A DNA stretch of 7,320 nt from Nitrososphaeria archaeon (GTDB taxonomy: Archaea; Thermoproteota; Nitrososphaeria; Geothermarchaeales; JDFR-13). The position numbers were made by a program, and so were the translations under genes. The notes below the pieces were generated by a model. It was not told the origin of the DNA. It made no database searches and saw only the letters and a list, made by a program, of their open reading frames with translations. Positions 1 through 6,355 of the stretch are shown here, piece after piece; positions within the stretch are counted from its first letter, which is position 1, and every line of letters begins with the position of its first letter. The stretch is taken from assembly GCA_027000765.1 (NCBI GenBank), contig JALTNJ010000052.1, forward strand, positions 1-7,320. Direction: 5' to 3'.

Positions 1-315
1 GTTAGGAGGCCGGTCGGTATAGTCACATACTCTGATATAATATATCTTCCTATCACCTCTATCTCGAGAGGGAGTAGATATGTTAAGGATAGTACAAGGA
101 GAGTGATCTTTGTAAAATACTCACTCCCAGTTCTCGAGGACATAATGTCTTCCCCCGTATTTGTCGCGTCACCAGATGAACTATTGGTTGACGCTGCAGG
201 AAGAATGTATTTTGAGAGAATTGGGCATCTACCTGTGGTTGATGAAGAGAATACGATTATAGGTTTAATAGACAAATATATTATTTTGGAGGATATGGTG
301 AGGACAGGATTATGA
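1..315 (+). CDS. CBS-domain protein, C-terminal part (5' end outside window)
   Basis: The reading frame is open from the first base of the window, so this is the last 104 residues of a longer protein. A GTG at 103 could serve as an internal start, but CBS-like sequence is already present upstream, so I treat the gene as partial. Visible residues 4-13 (PVGIVTYSDI) are the typical end of one CBS motif, with the T..D ribose-contact pair (T9, D12) intact. A second CBS motif runs from about residue 43 to 100 and ends in GLIDKYI, where the T..D pair is lost. CBS pairs generally bind adenine nucleotides (AMP, ATP, SAM) and act as energy or metabolite sensors; the ligand here is unknown. The stop overlaps the start of the next CBS gene (ATGA), which suggests translational coupling and perhaps a joint complex. 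Any further N-terminal domain lies outside the window. Confidence 0.88.
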   Translation, partial: VRRPVGIVTYSDIIYLPITSISRGSRYVKDSTRRVIFVKYSLPVLEDIMSSPVFVASPDELLVDAAGRMYFERIGHLPVVDEENTIIGLIDKYIILEDMVRTGL

Positions 316-1130
316 AGGTTGTTGAGATTGCTATAAAAAACTTTCCTACGATCGATAAGGACGCCAGGATCAAGGACGCGATCGAGATGATGGTTAAGAA
401 AGACGTTGACCGCCTTGTAGTCCTAAGGAATAAGAGAGAGTTATATGGGATAGTTACAGAGTATGATATTCTTTTTAAACTCTCTCAGAGGGCTGTTAAG
501 AGGTTTGAGCCATACAATACCTCTGTAGCTAGCGCAGCCACCAGCCCAGTAGACGTTGCATACCTAGATACTGATGTAAAGACAGCGGCAAATATGATGC
601 TGAATAGAGGATATAGTAGTCTTCCAGTCATTGATAGGGAGGATAACCAGCTATATGGCCTTGTGACTAAACGGGAGATCATTGAGATATTCAATAGGCA
701 TGAGGATAAGTATGGGGAGACAAGGATTAGTGAGATAATGGCTAATGTACAGGGTAAGGTAGAGCTCTTCCACAGGCTAGTTCAAGCAGAGACTAAGATG
801 CGTGCCAGTGGATTCAATACACTTGTAGTGACACATCAAAAAAAGTTTGTCGGTATAGTTACAGCGCTAGATATTGCAAGAGCTATATTTACAATAAAAA
901 AACTGATGCCTACACAGAAGTGGGAGTATAATTTAAGAAGACTTCTTGTAGCAGATGTGGTAAATAGAGAGGTTGAGACATTGACACCCGACGATACCAT
1001 TAGTGATGCAGTCAACTTATTACTAAATGGTAGACAGAGACTGATACCTATTCTAGAGGGAGATGAGGTTGTTGGAGTAGTATCTAGGAGACATATTATG
1101 AAGTTCATGTTGAATAACAATCTTCTGTAG
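312..1130 (+). CDS. Four-CBS-domain protein, putative nucleotide sensor
   Basis: A 272-aa protein made of four consecutive CBS motifs (about residues 5-57, 72-127, 138-193 and 211-268), that is, two Bateman modules and no other recognisable domain. The ribose-contact T..D pair is intact in motif 1 (GIVTEYD, T49/D52) and motif 3 (GIVTALD, T184/D187). It is altered in motif 2 (GLVTKRE) and motif 4 (GVVSRRH), so at most part of the potential nucleotide sites look competent. This domain architecture is common in archaea; members mostly lack an assigned function, and binding of AMP, ATP or SAM is known for related proteins. The start ATG overlaps the stop of the preceding CBS gene by 4 nt, and the Mut7-C gene follows after 9 nt, so the three are probably co-transcribed. 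The protein is cytoplasmic: no signal peptide or membrane segment is seen. Confidence 0.9.
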   Translation: MKVVEIAIKNFPTIDKDARIKDAIEMMVKKDVDRLVVLRNKRELYGIVTEYDILFKLSQRAVKRFEPYNTSVASAATSPVDVAYLDTDVKTAANMMLNRGYSSLPVIDREDNQLYGLVTKREIIEIFNRHEDKYGETRISEIMANVQGKVELFHRLVQAETKMRASGFNTLVVTHQKKFVGIVTALDIARAIFTIKKLMPTQKWEYNLRRLLVADVVNREVETLTPDDTISDAVNLLLNGRQRLIPILEGDEVVGVVSRRHIMKFMLNNNLL

Positions 1131-1139
1131 AGTAAGATC

Positions 1140-1613
1140 ATGACTCCACCAAAATTTTTAGCTGATGAGATGAATGGAGACATTGCAAGATGGCTACGTA
1201 TCATAGGGTTTGACTGCCTATATTTCACTGGAGATGATCTCGATAACAAGCTTCTGGAGATAGCGGAGAAGGAGAATAGAATATTACTGACATCCGATAG
1301 AGAACTTTACCAGAGGGCTATTAGGAGGTATATTGGAGCAATATACACCTCTGGTGAAAATACTGAGACAAAGCTGAAGAAGATATTTAATATACTTAAT
1401 TTGAATACCTATGTGAATAGACTGAAATATAGGTGCCCTATATGCAATACAGTTCTAGTTCAGAGGGAAAGTAAGGGTTTGGATCTGCCGCCTCATGTAA
1501 AAAATAATCATAAAACGGTTTATGTATGTGAAAGATGTGGAAAAGTATATTGGAAAGGTTCTCATTGGACTAAAATAAGGGATACGTTTAGGAAGCTCGG
1601 GGTCGATATTTGA
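1140..1613 (+). CDS. Mut7-C (DUF82) family putative RNase with zinc ribbon
   Basis: A 157-aa protein with the typical Mut7-C layout. An N-terminal PIN-like half starts with FLADEMNGDIARWLR (residues 6-20) and has acidic residues D9, D32/D33 and D53 (LLTSDREL), which probably form the metal-binding nuclease site. A C-terminal zinc ribbon has C99-P-I-C102 and C130-E-R-C133, followed by the family's YWKGSHW block (137-143). The family is related to PIN nucleases and to the C-terminal part of animal Mut-7; RNase activity is expected from the fold, but substrates in archaea are not well established. The length matches stand-alone archaeal members. The gene starts 9 nt after the four-CBS gene and has no clear Shine-Dalgarno motif, so it is probably translated from the same message. 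All key residues look intact. Confidence 0.9.
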   Translation: MTPPKFLADEMNGDIARWLRIIGFDCLYFTGDDLDNKLLEIAEKENRILLTSDRELYQRAIRRYIGAIYTSGENTETKLKKIFNILNLNTYVNRLKYRCPICNTVLVQRESKGLDLPPHVKNNHKTVYVCERCGKVYWKGSHWTKIRDTFRKLGVDI

Positions 1614-1630
1614 TATCTAAAGTCACATAT

Positions 1631-1640
1631 CTTTTAAATT
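1631..1640 (+). promoter_or_regulatory. Archaeal TATA box of smc (leaderless start)
   Basis: CTTTTAAATT in the short, AT-rich gap between the Mut7-C gene and smc fits the archaeal TATA consensus. Its centre lies about 26-27 nt before the smc ATG at 1662, which is the usual TATA-to-transcription-start distance. The message should therefore start at or within a few bases of the A of the ATG. No Shine-Dalgarno motif precedes that ATG, which agrees with a leaderless transcript. An upstream purine-rich BRE is not obvious. An ATG at 1651 is followed by a stop after three codons and is not a gene start. Confidence 0.65.
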
Positions 1641-1661
1641 AATATATAAAATGAATATTTA

Positions 1662-4600
1662 ATGAGTATAATGAGAGCGTACATCAAGGAAGTTAAAATT
1701 ACTAATTATAAGACTTATAAAAACGCTAGAATACGTTTTAGCGATGGAATAAATACTATCGTGGGGCCTAATGGAACTGGTAAATCGAATTCTATTGAAG
1801 CCATATTATTTGGGTTGGGTGAGAGAAGTCTCAAGCTATTTAGGGCAAATAAATTTATCGACATAGTTCATAACCCCCAGGGTGTAGACATAACTAAAAA
1901 AGGATATGAAGTCTCAGTAACACTTACAATTGTTGATGATAAGGGTAAGGAACATATTTTCAAGAGGGTTTTTCGCCCCAAGGATAATGCACATCTATAC
2001 TACTATAATAAGAAGCGTGTAAGTAGGGGGACATACATCTCGAAGCTACTGACGTTAGGCGGTGGAGGCTTCCATTATGTCTATATACCACAGGGAGGAA
2101 TACTTAATCAGGCGAATATTACTCCTAAGGACCTTAAGCAGTTGATAGACGAGGCTTTGGGGATCGCTAAATTCGATGAGAAAAAAGCTGAGGCATTAAG
2201 CAGACTGGAGAAGGCTGAGGCTAAGCTAGAGGCTCTAAATGAAAAACAAGAAATACTTAAGGAAATGGTGTCTAAACTCCTCCATCAAATGATAAACCTT
2301 GAGAAAAAAGAGAATATTGAGAGAGTTCTTAGGAGACTGAAGGCCGCTAAGTATACTTTGGAGATCGAGGAGCTGGAGCCGAAGATAAATAAGAAGAAGG
2401 AGGAGTTGGAGGAGCTGAGTGAGAAAGAGAATAGATATACAAAGAGAATCGCGCAACTTGAAAATGATATACAGAGTGTAGAAAGGAAAATCGGGGAACT
2501 GGAGGAGGAGTTAGAGGAGAAAGGTATAGAACAATATCGTAAAATGCTTAGAGAAAGATCAAATATCAATACTGATTTGACCAATAAGAAAAATCTCCTC
2601 AATCTTAAGGAAAACGCGCTCCAGAGGGAAGAGAAAGAGTTAGACTATTTAAGGTTAGAATTAAACCGTATTAGAGACCAAGTTAAGGAAAAGACTGATT
2701 CGTTGAAGACGATTGTAAAGACAAATAGATCGCTTAAAAAGGAGCTTACTTCACTGAATAAGGAGAAGGAGAAATTAACGAAGGAGATTGAGAGACTTCA
2801 GAATGAGTTGGGTGAGATATTTAGTAAGAAAAAAGAGTTGATCTCTAAGAGGGACAAGACACTTACAGAGAAGATTAGAGAACAGGCGGAGATCCTTGCG
2901 TTAGAGAAAATAGGGGACTTATATAGAGATAGATTGAAGGAGCTGGAGGATAAACTAGCTCATTTCGAGAAGAATATGGAGAGTCTTGAGGGTAAGTTGA
3001 ATGAGATTAAGGAGAAGCTTAGTGGGATAAAGGACAGAGAGAAGAAGCTGAAGGAGAAATATGATAAGTTTAGGGCCAGAAAAGAGAAGATTGAGAGGGA
3101 GATTAGGGAGGCTGAGAAACTCCTTAGGAAAGTTGAGAAATACATAGATAAAATAAGGAGAGAAAAGAAGACTGTGGATATCGAGTATCAATCCGATGCA
3201 AGGTACATCATGAAGATAGCGAGTGATATGAATATCAAGGGGGTCATAGGCATCCTGGGAGAGAGGATAAAGGGCCCAAAGGATATAGTGTCACTTCTTA
3301 AGGAATCGCTCGGGAGAGACTGGTATAGTATAATTGTGGATGACGTGGATACAGCGGAGAAGCTGTTTAAAATCTCCTATGAACTGAATAAGAAAGTCAT
3401 GATAAAACCAGTATCTAGATATGTCTCCAGTGAAAAACCACATGATAAAAGTGTTTTAACAGTGATAAAATATCCTAGTAAGATGAGGCCCCTACTAACA
3501 AAACTATTTGGAAACCTAGTTATAATAACTGATCCCGAGGAAGGTTACCGCTATCTATCCCAGGGATTAAGTGTGATACATAAGAAAGGAGAGTTTATGA
3601 TAACCACAGACTCCTGGATATATGAGGGGAAAAAGAAGAGGATAATTATAACCAAGGATCTGGAGAAGTTGGAGGATATCTACAAGACGTTTAAGGATAT
3701 GATAACTCTTAGGAAAGACGATTTAGATAGGTTGGAGACTGAGATAGACCATATTGAGAACAATCTAATTAAACTTATTTCAGAGAGAGTGAGGCTTGAG
3801 GAGACCGTTAAAATAATGAATGAAAACATGAGATTCCTGAAGAGCTTCCACGTATATTACAAGAGACGAAGGAATAAGATCCTGAGGAACTTGAGGAAGG
3901 AGGGGAAGAAGGAGAAGCTTGCTAAGGTGGAGAAGGAGTACATTAGCGAGGTTTCTAGGCTCGATAGGACTATCGACGATTATAGAATGAAGATAAGTAA
4001 GCTGGAGGAGGAGAAAAAGGAGATAGAGGTTGAGATCGTTGGAATAGAAAACATTTTGACTAGAAACAACGAGTTTATAAACAGTACGAGAGAAGCGATT
4101 CAAGAAATAAAGAGGAATAGAGATAGGATTAAGGAGTCAATTAGAGAGAAGGTTGATGAGATAAATAGGATAAAGAGGGAAATATCAAGTATTAAGAAGG
4201 AGATACGTGAGAAAGAGAAGTATCTGGAAGAGATAAATAGGGAGATTGATGAATTCGTAGAAAAGACAGAGGGAATAAAACAGCGCCTAGAGAAATTGAA
4301 GCATAATAGGAGCGAAATAAATAGAAAGTGGGTGGATTATAATAAGAGGTTGAATGAGGTTAAGATAAGGATCTCGGAGATCAAGGGAGATCTAAAGAAC
4401 CTCTCTACACAGATAAATATGCTTAGAGAGAAGAGGGCTGAAGAAGGTTATCTAGAGCCCGTGCATATACCTGGAGTAACTAAGCCTGAAGAAATAGAAT
4501 TTATGATCAGAGAATACATGGATGAGATGGATGAAATAAATAGAGACGAAAACTATCCGACTCCTATGGCGAGGGAAGAATATCTAAGGAGAATAGAGCC

Positions 4601-5168
4601 CTATAAACAGTTCTCTATGAATAAGAGCCAGCTAGAGAAAGAGAGGAACGCCATACTAGAATTTATACGTGAGATAGATGATGAAAAGGAGAGAGTATTT
4701 AGGGAAGGATTTGAAAAGATAAAAGCGAAGTTTGAGAAGCTCTTCTACAGTGTATTCCCAGAGTCAAAAATAGTCATGGATCTTGAGAATCCGGAGGATA
4801 TAAATAGCGGGATAATACTATATGTCGAGCTGAAGGGTAAGCCTAGGCTACCCATATTCTCATTAAGTGGAGGAGAGAAGTCTCTACTCATAATACTATT
4901 CCTCCTCGCGGTATACTCGATACCTGGTAATGTGGTCTTCCTACTAGACGAGATAGATGCTCATGTTGATCCCCGGAACTTGAATCACTTCGCCCAAGCG
5001 ATAGTCTCTCAGAAGGAGGAGAGCCAGATAATATTCGTTACACTACCCAGGGACGAGATATTGGCTAAGATGGCCGACTACTTAATAACAATATTCTTTA
5101 GAAACGGTGTGAGTAGACCAATAGTGATTCCGAAAGAGAGGATTTCGGAGGTGCTTAGAAATAGATAA
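1662..5168 (+). CDS. smc: Chromosome segregation/condensation ATPase SMC
   Basis: A full-length SMC protein (1168 aa, within the family's usual 1150-1200), the motor of a condensin-like complex that folds and segregates chromosomes. The N-terminal half-head carries Walker A (GPNGTGKSN, residues 35-43), a likely R-loop arginine near R61, and the Q-loop Q144 (YIPQGG), followed by the family's GI-x-x-(F/Y)DEKK block. Coiled coils run from about 165 to 515 and 660 to 1030, nearly equal in length, around a hinge at about 525-655 that begins KGVIGILGERI. The C-terminal half-head has signature LSGGEK (1068-1073) and Walker B VVFLLDEID (1091-1099) with D1096/E1097. Two departures: the H-loop reads VTLPRDE (1126-1132) with Leu in place of His, and the hinge ends without the usual GG-type motif. 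The start at 1662 fits the TATA spacing; M4 is an alternative. scpA and scpB follow, so the complex is encoded together. A Rad50 assignment is excluded by the folded hinge and the absence of a CxxC zinc hook. Confidence 0.95.
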   Translation: MSIMRAYIKEVKITNYKTYKNARIRFSDGINTIVGPNGTGKSNSIEAILFGLGERSLKLFRANKFIDIVHNPQGVDITKKGYEVSVTLTIVDDKGKEHIFKRVFRPKDNAHLYYYNKKRVSRGTYISKLLTLGGGGFHYVYIPQGGILNQANITPKDLKQLIDEALGIAKFDEKKAEALSRLEKAEAKLEALNEKQEILKEMVSKLLHQMINLEKKENIERVLRRLKAAKYTLEIEELEPKINKKKEELEELSEKENRYTKRIAQLENDIQSVERKIGELEEELEEKGIEQYRKMLRERSNINTDLTNKKNLLNLKENALQREEKELDYLRLELNRIRDQVKEKTDSLKTIVKTNRSLKKELTSLNKEKEKLTKEIERLQNELGEIFSKKKELISKRDKTLTEKIREQAEILALEKIGDLYRDRLKELEDKLAHFEKNMESLEGKLNEIKEKLSGIKDREKKLKEKYDKFRARKEKIEREIREAEKLLRKVEKYIDKIRREKKTVDIEYQSDARYIMKIASDMNIKGVIGILGERIKGPKDIVSLLKESLGRDWYSIIVDDVDTAEKLFKISYELNKKVMIKPVSRYVSSEKPHDKSVLTVIKYPSKMRPLLTKLFGNLVIITDPEEGYRYLSQGLSVIHKKGEFMITTDSWIYEGKKKRIIITKDLEKLEDIYKTFKDMITLRKDDLDRLETEIDHIENNLIKLISERVRLEETVKIMNENMRFLKSFHVYYKRRRNKILRNLRKEGKKEKLAKVEKEYISEVSRLDRTIDDYRMKISKLEEEKKEIEVEIVGIENILTRNNEFINSTREAIQEIKRNRDRIKESIREKVDEINRIKREISSIKKEIREKEKYLEEINREIDEFVEKTEGIKQRLEKLKHNRSEINRKWVDYNKRLNEVKIRISEIKGDLKNLSTQINMLREKRAEEGYLEPVHIPGVTKPEEIEFMIREYMDEMDEINRDENYPTPMAREEYLRRIEPYKQFSMNKSQLEKERNAILEFIREIDDEKERVFREGFEKIKAKFEKLFYSVFPESKIVMDLENPEDINSGIILYVELKGKPRLPIFSLSGGEKSLLIILFLLAVYSIPGNVVFLLDEIDAHVDPRNLNHFAQAIVSQKEESQIIFVTLPRDEILAKMADYLITIFFRNGVSRPIVIPKERISEVLRNR

Positions 5169-5211
5169 ACGGGATAGATACTCGATAATCCTAGAGTCGA
5201 GAGAGAGATTG

Positions 5212-5808
5212 ATGAGAATAAATCCATGGAAAATAGACTTGGTACGCGAGTTGGAAGAACTTCTCCAGATATTTCAGAAGGAGAACCTTAATTTTGTAAT
5301 AGCTGGATATGCCGCTGATAACGCGGCTTTCATCTACAAGAGGAAGATAGATACCATCGAGAAAATAGCTAAGCCGAGTAAAGTAAGTAGAGTAGGAAGA
5401 CTGGATCAGGAGGAGATATTACTTAGACTCCCAGATATCAAGGTTGAGACCGTCGTAGGTAAGACATACATCGACTTAAGCCATATATTGGATAGACTTG
5501 AGGAAATAATTGAAAATAGACTTAGACTTGCACCCGTTCCAGAAGAGGCCCCAGACATCACTGAATATTATAGTGACACAAGGTTAATTGAGGAGAAGGC
5601 TAGGGAGATTGGAGAATTGATTAAAAATGCGTATAAAGTATTTAAGAAAAGCATCTTATTATCTGATATAATCAAGACGCTAGACAATTATTCACCATAT
5701 TTAGTTATCTTCGCCATACTATTCCTATATGTTGAAGGAGTAATTGATGTTGATTTCATTGAGGAGGATGGAGTTGCCAAGGACATCGTCATCATCCCCG
5801 TTGAATAA
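5212..5808 (+). CDS. scpA: Kleisin ScpA, SMC-bridging subunit
   Basis: A 198-aa protein recognised as ScpA by its ends. The N-terminus MRINPWKIDLVRELEELL (residues 1-18) and IAGYAADNAAFIYKRKI (30-46) match the archaeal ScpA helical domain, which binds the SMC neck. The C-terminus (about 145-198) looks like the winged helix that binds the opposite SMC head, ending in the strand pair VIDVDFIEEDG..KDIVIIPV. Between them is a poorly conserved linker, where ScpB would bind. It lies 43 nt after smc and overlaps scpB, as in other smc-scpA-scpB groups. ATG 5212 is preferred; TTG 5209 directly before it is also possible. No good Shine-Dalgarno motif precedes either start. The hydrophobic run YLVIFAILFLYV is short and amphipathic in context, so I read it as a winged-helix core rather than a membrane segment. 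Confidence 0.87.
   Translation: MRINPWKIDLVRELEELLQIFQKENLNFVIAGYAADNAAFIYKRKIDTIEKIAKPSKVSRVGRLDQEEILLRLPDIKVETVVGKTYIDLSHILDRLEEIIENRLRLAPVPEEAPDITEYYSDTRLIEEKAREIGELIKNAYKVFKKSILLSDIIKTLDNYSPYLVIFAILFLYVEGVIDVDFIEEDGVAKDIVIIPVE
5761..5767 (+). promoter_or_regulatory. Ribosome binding site supporting TTG start of scpB
   Basis: GAGGAGG inside the end of scpA lies 6 nt before TTG 5774, ideal spacing for the archaeal anti-Shine-Dalgarno sequence. It abuts ATG 5768 with no spacer, which argues against that ATG. A weaker AGGAG at 5736-5740 sits 6 nt before ATG 5747 and keeps the longer form possible. Confidence 0.5.
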
Positions 5809-6301
5809 AGAGATAATTGGAACACTAGATGCACTATTCTACGTTGCATCTAAGCCAGTTAGCCTAGATACTATTGTCTCAATACTAAAACTCGGTTCAC
5901 GCAGGGAAGCCGAGGAGATAATGGAGGCCTATGTCAAACACTTCAATTCCAAAATGGTTGGTCTAGAGATAGTTAGACGTAGGAAACACTATTTCCCGAA
6001 GATTAAGGATAGATATATAGATAAGGTTAAGAACCTAATGAGGCCGCCGCCTCTAACGGAGAAACAGCTGGAGGTATTGGCATATATTTATACAAGGAAG
6101 AAAGTTAAGCTCAGTCGGTTAAAAGATATATTTGGTAATAGAGTATATAGAGACGTCAAGAAGTTTATTAGACTGGGGTTAGTAACAAAGAAAAGCGAGG
6201 ATACTGGTTTCACCGTTATAATTAGAGAGGAGGCTGAAGCCCTTATTAGAAGTAGACGGGGTAGGAGACGGGAAAAGATAGTTAAAAAACCTAATATTTA
6301 A
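5774..6301 (+). CDS. scpB: ScpB-like winged-helix condensin subunit
   Basis: A 175-aa protein with two winged-helix halves, the ScpB pattern. The first (about residues 11-78) holds IGTLDALFYVASKPVSLD (15-32), equivalent to the ScpB core around ALLF..SEP.S. The second (about 91-155) starts PPPLTEKQLEVLAYIY and includes VYRDVKKFIRLGLV, equivalent to the C-terminal half of ScpB. ScpB dimers bind the ScpA linker and modulate the SMC ATPase. A strongly basic tail (RSRRGRRREK, 159-168) follows the second domain and might contact DNA; that is inference. The coding region overlaps scpA by 35 nt in another frame. I chose TTG 5774 because GAGGAGG sits 6 nt upstream; ATG 5747 (9 residues longer, with AGGAG at 6 nt) is a real alternative, and the extra residues look like out-of-frame scpA sequence. 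ScpB diverges quickly in archaea, so the assignment leans partly on context. Confidence 0.82.
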   Translation: MPRTSSSSPLNKEIIGTLDALFYVASKPVSLDTIVSILKLGSRREAEEIMEAYVKHFNSKMVGLEIVRRRKHYFPKIKDRYIDKVKNLMRPPPLTEKQLEVLAYIYTRKKVKLSRLKDIFGNRVYRDVKKFIRLGLVTKKSEDTGFTVIIREEAEALIRSRRGRRREKIVKKPNI

Positions 6302-6304
6302 ATA
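6297..6304 (+). promoter_or_regulatory. Putative TATA box for rps8e-srp19
   Basis: TTTAAATA overlaps the scpB stop codon. A start of transcription about 26 nt downstream (near 6325) would give a leader of roughly 30 nt that still contains the Shine-Dalgarno motif at 6340-6345. A second TATA-like run, TTTAAAATTA at 6317-6326, would put the start near 6346 and remove that motif, so the first box is preferred. The region is AT-rich and such matches arise easily. Confidence 0.45.
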
Positions 6305-6307
6305 ATA

Positions 6308-6345
6308 TCTCCTCTGTTTAAAATTAAACAGTGTAGTAGAGGAGG
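6308..6345 (+). repeat. Nested inverted repeats in the rps8e leader region
   Basis: Two dyads can be read directly. The inner one is CTGTTTAA (6314-6321), AA, TTAAACAG (6324-6331), with perfect 8-nt arms. The outer one pairs TCTCCTCT (6308-6315) with AGAGGAGG (6338-6345): seven Watson-Crick pairs and one G-U, and its right arm contains the S8e ribosome binding site. The two share bases 6314-6315. The inner dyad lies where a repressor could bind near the likely transcription start. The outer hairpin could mask the ribosome binding site only in messages that begin before 6308, such as read-through from scpB. Neither role is shown by the sequence alone, and there is no T-run that would make it a terminator. 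Confidence 0.45.
6340..6345 (+). promoter_or_regulatory. Ribosome binding site of rps8e
   Basis: AGGAGG, continuing into TTGATT, closely matches the archaeal anti-Shine-Dalgarno complement and lies 10 nt before ATG 6356. It is among the best ribosome binding sites in the window, as expected for a highly expressed ribosomal gene. Confidence 0.75.
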
Positions 6346-6355
6346 TTGATTCATA

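Noticed and set aside
103..315. A 70-codon gene starting at GTG 103
   Set aside because: The same frame is open to the window start and encodes the end of another CBS motif (PVGIVTYSDI), so the gene is a fragment of a longer one.
836..1249. A 137-codon minus-strand reading frame
   Set aside because: It runs antisense across the end of the four-CBS gene and the start of the Mut7-C gene, both clearly coding, and its product resembles no family.
2390..3180. Repeated GAGGAG/AAGGAG runs suggesting a DNA repeat
   Set aside because: They are the codons of Glu- and Lys-rich coiled coil, with no fixed unit length or spacing.
1662..5168. Rad50-type ATPase
   Set aside because: There is a folded hinge of about 130 residues, no CxxC zinc hook, and ScpA/ScpB genes follow rather than mre11.
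5181..5201. CTCGA/TCGAG inverted repeat between smc and scpA as a terminator
   Set aside because: The stem is 5 bp with an 11-nt loop and no following T-run; it is too weak to call.
5698..5740. A possible membrane segment in ScpA (YLVIFAILFLYV)
   Set aside because: It is only about 12-14 residues long, is followed directly by the conserved C-terminal strands of the winged helix, and aligns with the hydrophobic core helix of ScpA.
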